Of a DNA stretch of 64,000 nucleotides, positions 25,301 to 56,626 are shown piece after piece. The stretch spans positions 21,197,001 through 21,261,000 of the forward strand of contig JARDYH010000002.1 in assembly GCA_029215795.1 (NCBI GenBank), written 5' to 3'. How positions within the stretch are numbered: the stretch's first letter is position 1; each line of letters starts with the position of its first letter. The notes under the pieces are model-generated. The model saw only the letters and a program-made list of their open reading frames with translations, made no database searches and was not told the origin of the DNA. A program made the position numbers and the translations under genes. This DNA is from Anniella stebbinsi (lineage: Eukaryota > Chordata > Lepidosauria > Squamata > Anniellidae).

Positions 25301-25978
25301 CTAGAATAGGCTTAGCCAGCCTGAAATGTGGGTCTGTAGCATCCCTCTTCTTGCATTTCACGGTCATTTGGCCCCACTAGTTGTATTCCTGCCCCACCAT
25401 ACTCATGCATGCATGTGTGCACATACTGAGGACACCCCATGCACCTAATGAAGCGCTCTTTAGTCCACAGAAACTTATGCCATAACAAATCTGTATTTGA
25501 TGCCCCAAGGCCCTGCCATTTCTGAAGCAGGGACCCACCTAGAAAAAAGGTAGGGATTAATAGACCCCCAGAAGTACCTTTTTGCTTCTGCCTAACATAG
25601 ATCACGGAGGCCATCAAGACTGGTTTCATTCCATCCTGCATAAGAGGTCAATGATTTGGATTTGCCATCACTAGGATGCTGCTGACTATTTCAACTTCAA
25701 TTTCTTCACCCAGGTATAAGACTGCAACAAAGCTTCTGAGCACAATCCACCACTCTCATCCATTCCCTCCGGAACAAAGACTGGCAGGATGGATAGAACA
25801 CATTCTTCGAGTGGGAAGCGGCAAACACCTCCAACCCTACGCCTTTCATCAGCCATGGTATCAGCGGTACCTGCTGGATGTTGGGTTGTTTCTCTGTGCT
25901 GTACTCCTAGGCAGCGTTTACCTTTGCGTCAAACTCTTTTTGTGGACCTGCGGCTCAAGAAAACTAAAACAAGCATAG
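11225..25978 (+). CDS. UGT3A2: UDP-glycosyltransferase 3A family enzyme (UGT3A), complete, 7 coding exons
   Basis: Joined exons 11225-11315, 13285-13386, 15821-15938, 18084-18618, 20255-20486, 24576-24795 and 25714-25978 give 1563 nt and 520 residues, close to the 523 of human UGT3A. Family members transfer a sugar from a UDP-sugar to small lipophilic acceptors in the ER lumen. Seen: a signal peptide (residues 1-21), the GGSH motif with the presumed catalytic His34, Asp145 in the position of its usual partner, then the UDPGT signature from Trp352 (DWAPQ) through THGG (369-372) to GDQ (393-395). A single C-terminal membrane span and a KLKQA tail that fits a KxKxx ER-retrieval signal follow. 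Phe392 sits where human UGT3A1 has Asn and UGT3A2 Phe, so the symbol is a best guess; it may be a single UGT3A predating the mammalian split. Exon number and phases fit the family. No frameshift or stop is seen. Confidence 0.95.
11591..11907. mobile_element. hAT-like palindromic MITE, family A copy 4 (UGT3A intron 1)
   Basis: 317 bp, ends TAGGGTGGCCATATG and inverse. No target duplication is left at the edges. Confidence 0.88.
11908..13284. other. UGT3A intron 1, distal part
   Basis: Moderately GC-rich with two G/C-runs and several long but unprotein-like open frames around 12060-12960. An L2-like tail (GCCTTGAGTGCC...ATAAATAAATAAATAA) lies at about 13060-13130. Nothing else was recognised. 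Confidence 0.5.
13285..13386 (+). CDS. UGT3A2: UGT3A coding exon 2 (catalytic His)
   Basis: The acceptor is ...cttatcag and the donor GTAAAG. It encodes GGSHFLIMNEISSILHKRGH and on to MMPSG. His34 in the GSH motif aligns with the catalytic base of UGTs. It is too short to show as a long open frame and was found from the family pattern. Confidence 0.92.
13447..14407. mobile_element. 961-bp GC-rich inverted-terminus element in UGT3A intron 2
   Basis: The termini TACCGTATTTCACC and GAAATACGGTA flank subterminal CATCGATTGTAAGGC-type repeats in both arms. Inside are two mirrored CpG-rich blocks (about 13726-13870 and 14055-14165) and a GA-rich minisatellite at 13912-14010 (GGGGAGGGGG(G/A)CTTGTGAG units). 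Long open frames here come from this composition. Confidence 0.7.
13912..14010. repeat. G-rich minisatellite, ~20-bp units
   Basis: Five or so imperfect units of GGGGGAGGGGG(C/A)CTTG(T/C)GAG. The G-runs could form quadruplexes. Confidence 0.75.
14476..14825. mobile_element. hAT-like non-autonomous element, family B copy 2 (inverted)
   Basis: 350 bp, inverted relative to the copy at 8543: it starts TAGGGTGACCATGTTTGG and ends CCTGACAGTTGGTCACCCTA. No clear flanking duplication. Confidence 0.8.
15166..15372. repeat. Imperfect foldback in UGT3A intron 2
   Basis: CATTTATGCGAGATTAAAGGC pairs with GCCTTTAATCTTGCGTAAAT, with weaker outer pairing (GGAAATTA...TAATTTCC). Probably a decayed MITE. Confidence 0.6.
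15821..15938 (+). CDS. UGT3A2: UGT3A coding exon 3
   Basis: The acceptor is tgtttccag and the donor GTATTT. It encodes TQQKHLDTYQITTWSASKDF and on to LEGR, matching the acceptor-domain segment of UGT3A that ends LGGR in human. The last Arg codon is split AG|G with exon 4. Confidence 0.9.
16052..16364. mobile_element. hAT-like palindromic MITE, family A copy 5 (UGT3A intron 3)
   Basis: About 313 bp, more diverged (AAGGGTGACTGTATG end; one arm lacks the ACTGTTAA word). No target duplication seen. Confidence 0.82.
16890..17517 (-). repeat. About 620-bp dispersed repeat, copy 2 of the inverted pair
   Basis: The reverse complement matches 4676-5287 with scattered substitutions and small gaps, including the palindromic module at 16977-17105. 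It lies in UGT3A intron 3. Confidence 0.8.
17518..18083. other. UGT3A intron 3, distal part
   Basis: Contains an unassigned CpG-bearing block (about 17540-17930) with open frames in several phases, none protein-like. Ends in the exon 4 pyrimidine tract. Confidence 0.45.
18084..18618 (+). CDS. UGT3A2: UGT3A coding exon 4 (large acceptor-domain exon)
   Basis: A 535-nt exon with acceptor ttttctcctctag and donor GTAAGT. It encodes residues 104-282 and includes FDIAVIDAF (Asp145), VAEKLGVPF, YVPMFRSFLTDRMDF and VYVGGL, all typical of UGT3A. Confidence 0.96.
18619..20254. other. UGT3A intron 4
   Basis: Holds a (TG)n run at 19277-19303, a (CA)n run at about 19649-19678, and one end of a GTTCACAC-type palindromic element at about 19972-20200. 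No exon. Confidence 0.6.
20255..20486 (+). CDS. UGT3A2: UGT3A coding exon 5 (start of UDP-sugar domain)
   Basis: The acceptor is ctctctcttaag and the donor GTAAAG. It encodes ELEDFIEKTGEAGF, VTMGSM and VKIVDWAPQNDLL. Trp352 and Gln355 begin the UDPGT signature. It ends on the first base of a Gly codon. Confidence 0.95.
20487..21500. other. UGT3A intron 5, proximal part
   Basis: A 17-bp tandem duplication (AGTAAGGGTCTAGAAAAGT) lies at about 20572-20606. A GTTCACACGTAACAAG-type transposon end sits near 21065-21095. Otherwise nothing was recognised. Confidence 0.45.
21500..22980. other. UGT3A intron 5, mosaic transposon DNA
   Basis: It carries repeated AACTCCCAGCATGCCTTGGG units (three in tandem at about 21528-21595, one more near 22788). 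A gene-like block at 22013-22085 is related to one at 23876-24026. G-runs are at about 22545-22560. Confidence 0.5.
22981..23638. mobile_element. CpG-rich nested inverted-repeat (foldback) element
   Basis: Arms of about 200 bp (23025-23215 against 23445-23638) share GGCTGCCTCTACA, GGAGCGCAAATCGG, GTTAAATAGC and CGTTAAAGCGCATTTTG. An outer terminus CCCCCTCTACAAGAA at 22981 and an inner TTCTTGTAGATGAGG at about 23338 suggest a nested structure. CpG density is far above the flanks. Non-coding. Confidence 0.78.
24253..24283 (+). mobile_element. Helitron-like 3' terminus
   Basis: The hairpin ATACCAAGCA-A-TGCTGGGTAT (one mispair) is followed after five bases by CTAG and then T, the usual Helitron 3' end layout (hairpin, CTRR, host T). 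The 5' end was not found. Confidence 0.4.
24576..24795 (+). CDS. UGT3A2: UGT3A coding exon 6 (UDPGT signature core)
   Basis: The acceptor is catttggccag and the donor GTACTT. It encodes HPKARLLVTHGGLNSLMEA, HGVPVVGIPLFGDQQDNM and MKQVIEDQ, completing the nucleotide-sugar binding signature. Confidence 0.96.
24796..25713. other. UGT3A intron 6
   Basis: No repeats with clear edges and no extra exon. Ends in the exon 7 pyrimidine tract. Confidence 0.6.
25714..25978 (+). CDS. UGT3A2: UGT3A coding exon 7 (membrane anchor and tail)
   Basis: The acceptor is tttcttcacccag. It encodes the amphipathic helix, the HQPWYQRYLLDVG stretch, one hydrophobic span of about 20 residues and the tail SRKLKQA before TAG at 25976-25978. 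Confidence 0.95.
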
Positions 25979-26050
25979 CGTCGCTTCTTTTAGATTTTGA
26001 TGGCTTAATTGCCACTGGGAAAATGGCACACAAGCACTGCAACAAACTCT

Positions 26051-26056
26051 ATTAAA
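26051..26056 (+). terminator. UGT3A2: Candidate polyadenylation signal of UGT3A
   Basis: ATTAAA lies 73 bases after the stop codon and is the nearest common variant signal. No AATAAA is seen closer. It would give a very short 3' UTR. Confidence 0.35.
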
Positions 26057-26324
26057 AACAGACCGAATTAACTGGATTTGTACGATTAATTAGAAACACA
26101 CACTTGCCATGGCTTAAACTCTGGTGAGAACTTTGCTTATTCGGTATATATTTCCCTTTCTATATAGTCAGCCGCAAGCTACTGAACTGGCGTAGGTTTG
26201 ATATTATATGAAATGCCATTTAAAACAAAAATGGGCTTTTTTTTTAATGCAGTCAGATGGAAGATAGTGAGAGTGTAAGGCAGATATTCTTGAAAACAAT
26301 AGGAGTACGTTCCTGGTGTATGGT

Positions 26325-27184
26325 CCTGGCCATCAAGTCCAACCCCCTGCTCAAGGCAAGAATCCACCTTAAAGCATCCCTGACAGATGGTTGTCCAGTT
26401 GCCTCTTGAATGGGAGAGCCCACCACATCCCTAGGCAAATGGTTCCATTGCCGTATTGCTCTAACAGTCAGGAAGTTTTTCCTGATGTCCAGCCGGAATC
26501 TGGCTTCCTGTAACTTGATCCCATTATTCTGCGTCCTGCACTGTGGGTTGATCGAGAAGAGATCCTGGCCCTCCTCTGTGTGACAACCTTTCAAGTATTT
26601 GAAGACTGCTGTCATGTCTCCCCTCAATCTTCTCTTCTCCAGGCTAAACATGCCCAGTTCTTTCAGTCTCTCTCATAGGGCTTTGTGTCCAGACTCCTGA
26701 TCATCCTTGTTGCCCTTCCCTGAACATGCTCCAGTTTGTCTGCATCCTTCTTGAAGTGTGGTGCCCAGAACTGGATGCAATACTCAATATGGGGCCTAAC
26801 CAGGGCCAAATAGAGGGGAACCAGTACCTCACGTGATTTGGAAGCTATACTTCTATTCATGCAGGCCAAAATAGCATTTGCTTTTTTTGCAGCCACATCA
26901 CACTGTTGGCTCATATTCAGCTTGTGATCTACAACAATTCCTTCTCACTTGTAGTATTGCTGAGCCAAGAATCCCCCATCTTGTAACTGTGCATTTGGTT
27001 TCTTTTTCCTAAGTGTAGAACTTGGCATTTATCCCTATTATATTTCAACTTGTTGTTTTCAGCCCAGCGCTCCAGTCTCTCAAGATCACTTTGAAGGTTG
27101 TTTTTGTCTTCCAGGGTATTAGCGATCCCACCCAATTTTGTGTCGTCTGCAAATTTGATAAGCATTCCCTGTAGCAGCAGAGCA
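26325..27184 (-). mobile_element. CR1 LINE, 3' part, truncated
   Basis: The minus strand encodes degenerate CR1 reverse transcriptase C-terminus: FADDTKLGGIANTL, VLHLGKRNQ, IASKSREVLVPLYLALVRPH and [20 protein letters not shown]. The terminal octamers are missing. Several frame breaks. Confidence 0.9.
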
Positions 27185-27344
27185 ATTTATTGAGGGGTTC
27201 TTGCATGTGAAAGGGAGATATAGCTCTCTCAGGAGGCCCTAGTAGAACCTCTCCCCATCTCTCTCTTAGAGCTGGCCTTGGAGCCGAGACAGTGTGCCAT
27301 GCAAATCCATCGTGTTTTCTGATGTGCTTTATGTACAGTACAGG
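27185..27344 (-). mobile_element. Head sequence joined to CR1, second copy
   Basis: Matches 4040-4260 (CCTAGTAGAACCTCTCCCC; GGCCTTGGAGCC; TCGTGTTTTCTGATGT). It is followed by a repeated start of CR1 (GGGTATTAGCTATCCCACCC). Confidence 0.65.
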
Positions 27345-27570
27345 GTATTAGCTATCCCACCCAATTTTGTGTTGTCTGCAAATTTGATAAGCATTCCCTG
27401 CACCTCCTGGTCCAAATCATTAATAAAAAAGTTGAAGAGCACTGGGCCCAGGACTGAGCCCTGAGGTATCCCGCTCGTTACCTCCCCCCAGTGTGAAAAG
27501 GTACCATTGATAAGCACTCTTTGGCTCAATTTGGAGGACATATTAGGCAACGGAGGGGTAAATAGCATAT
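27345..27570 (-). mobile_element. CR1 LINE reverse-transcriptase fragment
   Basis: The minus strand encodes VTSGIPQGSVLGPVLFNFFI, NDLDQEVQGMLIKFADNT, covering RT motifs around the FADN/FADD box. Its end overlaps in sequence with the 27120-27180 segment, so the locus is rearranged. Confidence 0.88.
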
Positions 27571-27831
27571 TGGATGTGCGTTAGGCAGGCGGAGCTCCAC
27601 AGACGACATGCTGCAGCTGGCGCTGCTCGGCACCAGCAAACGCCCCGGTTGCTACGAACGTGCGGTGGCCATTTTGGTTGCAGCATCTCCTACATCCCCC
27701 TCCCTCAGTCCCCCAGCCATATCCCAGCATACCCCATGAGTTCTGCCAGCTGTATAGAGCGGCCAGGGGTTTTCGGCTGCTCTAGCCGGCAGAACTCTAT
27801 CCCCAAACGGAATAGTCCACGGAGAGAGGGG
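27571..27831. other. GC-rich, CpG-bearing island of unknown origin
   Basis: About 260 bp between CR1 and a MITE, with CpG words (CCCCGGTTGCTACGAACGTGC) and on the minus strand a YY1-like AAAATGGCC. It resembles a promoter or first exon in composition, but no protein is recognised. Confidence 0.3.
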
Positions 27832-27949
27832 GGGCTGAATTCGGACGACACTTTAAACAATTGGGCTTCGGGATAAACAATGTGCAAACCCGTTGTTTCC
27901 CTACGTTGTTTAAATTGCCAGATTAGCATACAATGTTATATTATTATTA

Positions 27950-27980
<31 letters not shown>

Positions 27981-28250
27981 TTACACTTATATACCGCCCC
28001 ATAGCCGAAGCTCTCTGGGCGGTTTACAAAAATTAAAAAAAAATTGAACATTAAAAAGAGAATATACAAAATTTAAAACCATAAAAACAGCTGTCATTAA
28101 AACACTTTAAAACTTTTTAACTGTTAAGCCTGGCCACAATGTCAATCATTGTGTGTGCATTGTGTTACTCCCCACACGACACAATAAGCAACACAACTGA
28201 CAATTGTTCTCCCCCTCCTCCATTGCCTAATATGTCATCCGAATTGAGCC
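27832..28250. mobile_element. Palindromic MITE (GGCTGAATTCGGACGACAC) split by an L2-like insert
   Basis: The left end at 27832 and right end at 28250 (TCATCCGAATTGAGCC) are inverted partners. At about 27936-28135 an (ATT)n-tailed L2-like fragment interrupts them. Confidence 0.75.
27936..28135 (-). mobile_element. L2-like LINE 3' fragment with (AAT)n tail
   Basis: Starts with (TTA)n and TATATACCGCCCCATAGCCG, then GAAGCTCTCTGGGCGG. The same unit recurs at 33490, 39654, 48440 and 63462. Confidence 0.75.
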
Positions 28251-28411
28251 AGCGAGTCTGATTCTGTAGCCAACTGTGGATCCACCTAATAGTTGTTTCA
28301 TCTGTGAAGAAAGAGACCAAGATGGCTACAGTCTGGCTAAGAAAAGCAGTGCTGGCCTACCTTGCAGGACTGGGGCCTTTTGGTTGGGAGGGGGAGAATT
28401 CTGATGATTAA

Positions 28412-29067
28412 ATGTTACAAGAATCAGAGCTGCTGGTTCCCAGCAACCGCACCTGGCCTCTGTTATCCTAGGATGCTCAGGTGAGGCTCAGGTGCCAAGG
28501 TCAGCGTTAATTGAAAGTGGGCAACAAGAGTTTCAGCTGTGGGAAGAGGCCAAATGCAGGGAGGGAGCTTTCAGAGTGAGCGGGACTGCCAGGGATTGGT
28601 CTTGACCAGTCACGGTACCAGCAGATCCAAAAAGGGATAAATGGGATTGCAACTGGGTGGAAGCCATCTTCTCCTGGACGGAGGGATCCCTGACCAGCAA
28701 GGTGACAGCTGGGGAATATATTTATTGTTTTAGTGTCTGGTGCATTCCAGGGAAAGATTTGTTGCCTTCGGGTGTGATTTAGGTGGGTTAATGGGTTTAT
28801 TGCTGCTGAACTCTACCTCACATTCTATCCTTAACACCCCCCACCCCCCTTCATCCCTTGCTTGTATTTTAACAGTTTATTGTCCAACTGAGGCCCTACG
28901 AGAGATTTTAAGGTTTTAATAAACTGCTTCAGTCCTTAACGTGTGGGGTTATTTCTGAAGGCTGGCTTGGGGCCATTTGGCATTGGGCTAGGGAGGTGGG
29001 CTAGGGGGAACCTGGATGGTGAGTCCTTAGCCTACCTGGTAGGGAGGCGGGGTGAGCCCTGCTTTCC
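28412..29067 (+). mobile_element. LTR-like block, possible solo LTR
   Basis: About 650 bp starting TGTTACAAG, with a TATA-like GGATAAATGG near 28635, an AATAAA at about 28917-28922 followed by a GT-rich tract, and an end near TTCACA. It has no coding region and no confirmed terminal duplication, so the LTR call is tentative. Confidence 0.35.
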
Positions 29068-29205
29068 TTCACACCATCTAGCCCATTTTTACTAGTTTGT
29101 GAATCAGAATGTCATTGGGCACTTTGTCAAACGCTTTGCTGAAGTCAAGATATATTATGCCCACAGCATTCCCACTATTCAGTTCAACACCTGCTGAAAG
29201 CATAA
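29068..29205 (-). mobile_element. CR1 LINE fragment
   Basis: Contains the CR1 stretch TGTCAAACGCTTTGCTGAAG followed by ATATTATGCCCACAGCATTC. Confidence 0.8.
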
Positions 29206-29895
29206 TTCAGTTCAGTTATACCTTCCCAGCATCCCTCCTTTCAGTGTTTAGGTGAAAGCACTGTTTGAGGTAAGAGAGAGAACATCAGGGCCTTGATTAC
29301 ACAGAGGCTACCCCGACCGCTCTCTCCTTTTCATTCAGTTCAGGTCCTATTATCTCTCAGAGCTCAATCTTGTTCCTGGTGTTCCAAGACCATGTTAATT
29401 TATGCTAGGTGGGTATTCAGATGCTTCTCTGAGCTGGCAGTATTCCAATATATTTTGATGGTACAGAAAGCGTAGTTATACATTTTTGTAGATGTATGCA
29501 AACACTATTATTTGTCCATGGGAAGATGCTGATAAAGTACAAACTACTGTAGAAACAACTGTTTCAAGCAAACTTTATTCTTATTAGCTCCAAATGTGCA
29601 ATTAACTACCACCACCCCAAAAAATCAGTACATCAGTAATTTACAGAACATGTTTGTAATTCTGTGAGGATCAAAGTAAGACCACAAGAATCCATGTACA
29701 CCTGCACTAAAGTAATAAAGGCAGAGGACGCTTATCTATCCACACACAGCGACATTCTTACAGCCAATCTGCAATTGCATTTGTGAAGATGTTTTATGTC
29801 CTCAGCTTTAGTAACGTTATATTACCAACATTTTCTTTGGCTCTCTCACAGGAAATGAAGTATGAAAGCAAAAACAGATCTCAGGACTTATTGAC

Positions 29896-30080
29896 TGAGT
29901 TCGTACTACACGCTAACCCACGATGGTTTATTTCCGGAGCAGCCCATGATGGGTGGGATGTCTGTGCGATGTCACTCCCCCCCCCCCCCACCGGTGGCTT
30001 ATTGCCCCGAGTAAGCCACCGTGAGAACCCAGGGTCTGCAGCAAGTGTTATTTTGCCAACGATGGGTTAGTGTGTTGTCT
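29896..30080. mobile_element. Palindromic MITE, ACACGCTAACCCA type
   Basis: ACTACACGCTAACCCACGAT pairs with ATGGGTTAGTGTGTTGT. The interior holds GTGGCTTA words and a C-run. Confidence 0.6.
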
Positions 30081-33000
30081 GTCATGCAGTGTGGGTTACG
30101 GAGAAGGCCTACAGAACTGCTCTGCAAGAGCAACCAAAACCCTGCCACTGCTCTACTCCTCTCAAGCGATCTCTATTCCTGCCACAAAGGAAGCTGGGAT
30201 ACACAAACTTGCTACACTCTGGCAAAGAGTGTAATGTCCCATGGTTTCTTGGCTTTCCTTGATTAACAGCCATGTCAACTCATGTGCTAGAAGTAACAAA
30301 CGTACAGCAACATAGCACCATGGCCACAATGTTGCACAACACATTCCATGGCTTCAGTTGGTGCAATAGTCCATAATTTCCTTACCATGACATATCTGTC
30401 GTGTGTGAACAACTACAAAACAATTTCACCAATGGAACAAAGAAATGGGCTTATTCAAGCCATATTTGGCTGATACCATCAGGGAGAGGTGATGATGGTT
30501 GCAGTTTTTCGTAGTCTAGACAACTTGAAGATGGGGCTGCCAGAGTATTTCTGAGAAGAGAGAACGAGGGCGGAAGAGGGTTTTTAAGGAAAATCACAAT
30601 ATAATAGGCAGATATGCTAAACATTTTAATAACATTCTTGCATTTTTTGAAGCAATCAACTCCTGGGAGAAAATTGCCATCAGAATGACTAAAATGAATT
30701 TGATCATATATTTTCAACTGAATCGTCTATTAGACTTCATAGAAATCATTACTCCATTAAGTGATGCTCATTTTAATATTAAACACACTTCCACCTCTCA
30801 AATAGTAGTAGTGAGCAACAAGAAACAGTACTTCATGAGATTCAGTTAGCCAATTAGATCCAATTCGATATTCTACGGTATGAAGTACAGCAGTTTAGGT
30901 CTCAATTTTTAACTGTTTTTCTTTGCACTTCAAGTCATATGGAAAATAAAAAGAAAACGCACCATCCATTCCCTGGTAATAACAGTAACATACAGCATAC
31001 TCACATACAAGGGGAAATGCTATTGTTTGAACACTGACAACTATGCCTCAAACGCAGAAAACATGATCCTCAAAAGCAGCCACTCCTTTTAAACAAGAAA
31101 CCTTGTACACCAAATATTTTAATGCTCTTTAAAAAAAAGGGGGAGGGAAAGAACACAAAATCCTGTTCATGAATATCGCTCACATGGCACGCTGTATGGA
31201 TTTACTGAATTGTCCAGTATCAATCTTGATAATCTTTCTGCCATTTCACAATTACAGAGAAAACACAGATGATCAGAAAAGCATAATATAATAAAGTTAA
31301 TTTTAATTCCAACTAATATACAGCATTACAAGTTAAATTAATTTATAAGACAGTAATTCATATATCCCATGTTATACATAAATAACAACTATATAGTGGC
31401 AGCAAATATACATCTCACTGTTCAAGACTCCAAACCCCAATGCTGTTTACAAAGCAATTATTTCTGCTGTTCCCAATAGGAAAGCAACAAGTATTTTAAC
31501 AAGAGGCATTAACAGGGAAAGAAATCAACGGCAAATACAAGTCTTGCATGATTGCAGCTGCTAAGAGAACCATATTCCTCAGATTCGAGCTGAAACAAGA
31601 AATCTGAAATCTTTATAAAACACACAATTGCCAGTTACCAGAAAATTCTTACAAATTCAAAATATTCGTCAGCATCATCACAAACATGCACACTACAGAA
31701 TCTCAACACTGTTGCATCCTAGTACTGCTAGTATTTTAGAAACTGACAACAACTTGAAAAATTACGTTCCTGTGCACTATCCACTTCAGTGGTTCGTTGC
31801 GCTACCCTAAGAAAAAGCAAATATGTTTTCAATACTTCTGTTTTGGCTTGAAGTTCCACAGCAAAGTGTAAAAGAGCAAGACACTGAAACCTTAGCAATA
31901 TCATGCAGTGGAAATCTCTGGGGCTGAATCCTGCACACGCTCACACCCAAGCAGCCTGGCTTCACTATGAAAGCGACTGCAGAATCCCCCAAAGTGGTGC
32001 TGGCTATAGTACTATTGCCACAAAAATATTTGCCTTCTCAAAGGGAACTCTAATGGGGCTCAATTCGTTTTGCGATAATACCGACACACCTCCGCTTGTA
32101 CTGAAAATCGCCCCAGAACATAGAATAATCGGTTTAAGCAGGGCAGACTCACCAGGCATTTACTTTCCATAATAGGAAGTGAACTGCTACTTTGCAATGC
32201 AGCATTTGAGCAATTAACATCGTTAGTGAGCTTTCGGAGGACTTGCTGTAAGCTTACGAAAACTAGTAAAAATATTAAGCAGATCTCTTCCTGGGGATTA
32301 AAAAAATATACAGTAGATGCAATAGTTCTAAATGGATTTGATATTTCTGAAGTAACTTTTCTTATCTGTTTAAAGAATAGAAATGGCAAGTTTAAGTCTC
32401 TCTGTGATAGCTAAAAGATTTCCAAAACACACGTTTAATATTACAACTAAACTGGTGCTGATGCTGATGAAATGTTTCATTAATTCCTTCAAATGTTTGC
32501 TAGTTAGCTCTGAAATTGAAAAATCACAGTTTTGACGTGTGAACATCCTTTCCAAAGTCATAATTCCCAACATTTCCTTTTCAATCAGTGTTTTCCAGAG
32601 ATAAAAGCTCTGCATTATGTTATTAAAACGTTACTTCAAACTACATTCTGTGCCATTTTTAAGGGATTCATATCTGCTTAGGATATAAATAAGGAGCCAA
32701 TGGATTTCCAAAGTAGTGTATGCATTGGGATTCAGCATTCGACCATTTATTTTAGGTCCTGGTTAAGCTATATGGTCTTGGATGGAATTCCAACATTTGT
32801 GAAAGCGTTATTGCAAATCACTGTGAACAGATAACATGCTTTCAACAGCCATTTACTTTCAACATATGCATTGCTTAGAATGAAACTTCACTGAAGCTAC
32901 TGTGAATCATATCAGTACTGTCCCCCCCCCCCCCGAAATAAAAGCTTAAGGGCTTAACTAAACACATTTGCCTTTGATTTTCTCTGGGCCCATTTATACT

Positions 33001-33489
33001 GTATTTTCACCCCACACTCATGAAGGCAGTTAGGCACATTTTTTTAATCAATGTTATTTTTTGGAAGGACTCAGTTCACGAGAGCAAGCATTTATTATTT
33101 TGCAGTGCAAAATTTGTACTGACTGCAAAAAGTGCAGCTATCATAAAAATGTATGTAAGGCAATGCAATTGGGACATCACCTGTACTGTTTACCAATAAG
33201 GAATCATGCTATAGAAGTTCATTTCTTCAAAAGGAAAGGTCCAGTTACACACTGCAAGAACTATGTGAACTGTACATCACTTTTGGTATGAGGAACTTGC
33301 CTGCAGTGAAGATTAAACATTTGTACATTCAGAGCGACTACACATGGTTTAGCTGGAAGAGAGTCTCAGCAGCAGCTTTTATAGATAAACTTCTTAAAGA
33401 GAAATATCTGATAGATTTTCTCTCATCACTGAGCACGTACTAGTATATATGAATTTAAATCAGTGCTAAAGAACATTTAAGGTTCAGTT

Positions 33490-33605
33490 CGGTCTTTATT
33501 TATTTTATTTATATTTATTTATTACATTTGTATACCGCCCCATAGCCGAAGCTCTCTGGGCGGTTTACATGGGACTCTGGGCAGTTTACATGGTTTTGCT
33601 ATTAT
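33490..33605 (-). mobile_element. L2-like LINE 3' tail fragment
   Basis: TATTTATTACATTTGTATAC followed by CGCCCCATAGCCGAAGC and a short duplication of GGGCGGTTTACATGG. Confidence 0.75.
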
Positions 33606-33944
33606 GCATGCAAACGCCATTCATACATATATAATATTGACAGAAATTATTTTCTATTCTGGTGATCTATGTGCAGGCATTCCAGAAGATAAAAGTACCA
33701 ACTTGTATTTAAAATCTCTTCAGCTCTTTGGGTGGCTTTTTCAATCACGCCCACAGTTTGAATAGAAGGTAGTCTATAAACTTGCATCAAACTATGGGTG
33801 AGCTGATGAACCACACTTAGGATGACCTGATTGCATTAGATCTTTAGGATACCTTCTCAAAAACCAAGAGCCTTCCAAAAAGGGAAAAAGAAAATCCAAA
33901 TAACCTCCAACATGTATGAATAACAAGTCCCTTTGAGCCCTACT

Positions 33945-33950
33945 TTTATT
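33945..33950 (-). terminator. LMBRD2: Nearest candidate polyadenylation signal of LMBRD2
   Basis: The minus strand reads AATAAA 584 bases after the stop codon. Other AATAAA sites lie further on, including one at about 29574-29579 that would give a 5-kb 3' UTR. The sequence alone does not decide between them. Confidence 0.3.
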
Positions 33951-34533
33951 TAAAACTGAATCAACCTATAACAGGCTGGAATTACTTCCTTGATCCAACT
34001 GTAAAAGACAAAATCATAACCACTATGTATCAATGGCTGCCAACATACAAGTGAATTCTAGCAGAGAGGCTTCTAATTTTTTTAAATGTAAGGTTTCCAG
34101 TTCAGAAGAGATCATAGCCCCCATAAGACCGACCCCAAAAGCCAAAAACCCCTTGCTCCGTCTAGCATCCCATTCCCACCCCCAAATCCCTTCTTCCCCC
34201 ACTCTCTTCTGTGTCAAACTTTCTCTCTTACCACACTACTATGTGTCAATAGTTCACAATTCCCATATCACGATAGGAGCAGTGGAGTGGTTTTGCGGGA
34301 ATCAGGGAAAAGATGGGAAAGGCACTACTGAGGTGGTCCCAGTTTCAGAAACCAATGCTGTAGCCCGTTACAAATTGGGCAACCAATTATACAAAGTGCA
34401 TTTTAAGGGGGAAAGTTCATTACTTCCAACATTCCTGTATGTTTTGGTAAAGTGAGGTTGTTTTGGTTGCAGAATGTGTTACCGAAAGAGCATTCCCCAA
34501 AGCAATGGATGCGAGAGTCAGAGTTCTGTGGGT

Positions 34534-56572
<22,039 letters not shown>

Positions 56573-56626
56573 TATTGTCCTCTGACTCTGACCAGAATGT
56601 ATATCTCATTTAGAAGAGGGTCACAG
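56573..56626 (-). other. LMBRD2: LMBRD2 5' UTR part of first coding exon
   Basis: An acceptor with a pyrimidine tract (tctttttattgtag on the minus strand) lies 54 bases before the ATG. This implies an upstream non-coding exon, as in human. Confidence 0.7.

Larger units (their letters stand above)
29560..34533 (-). other. LMBRD2: LMBRD2 3' flank, possible long 3' UTR
   Basis: A mostly repeat-poor, AT-rich stretch with no coding exon on either strand. Exceptions are a palindromic element at 29896-30080, an L2-like tail at 33490-33600, and C-runs. The low repeat density next to repeat-dense neighbours is what a long 3' UTR would look like, but this is inference. Confidence 0.3.

Noticed and set aside
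26253..27165. Apparent protein genes with RT similarity
   Set aside because: These are broken CR1 retrotransposon pieces, not host genes.
28412..29067. Intact endogenous retrovirus
   Set aside because: Only a single LTR-like block is present; no gag, pol or env reading frames and no second LTR.
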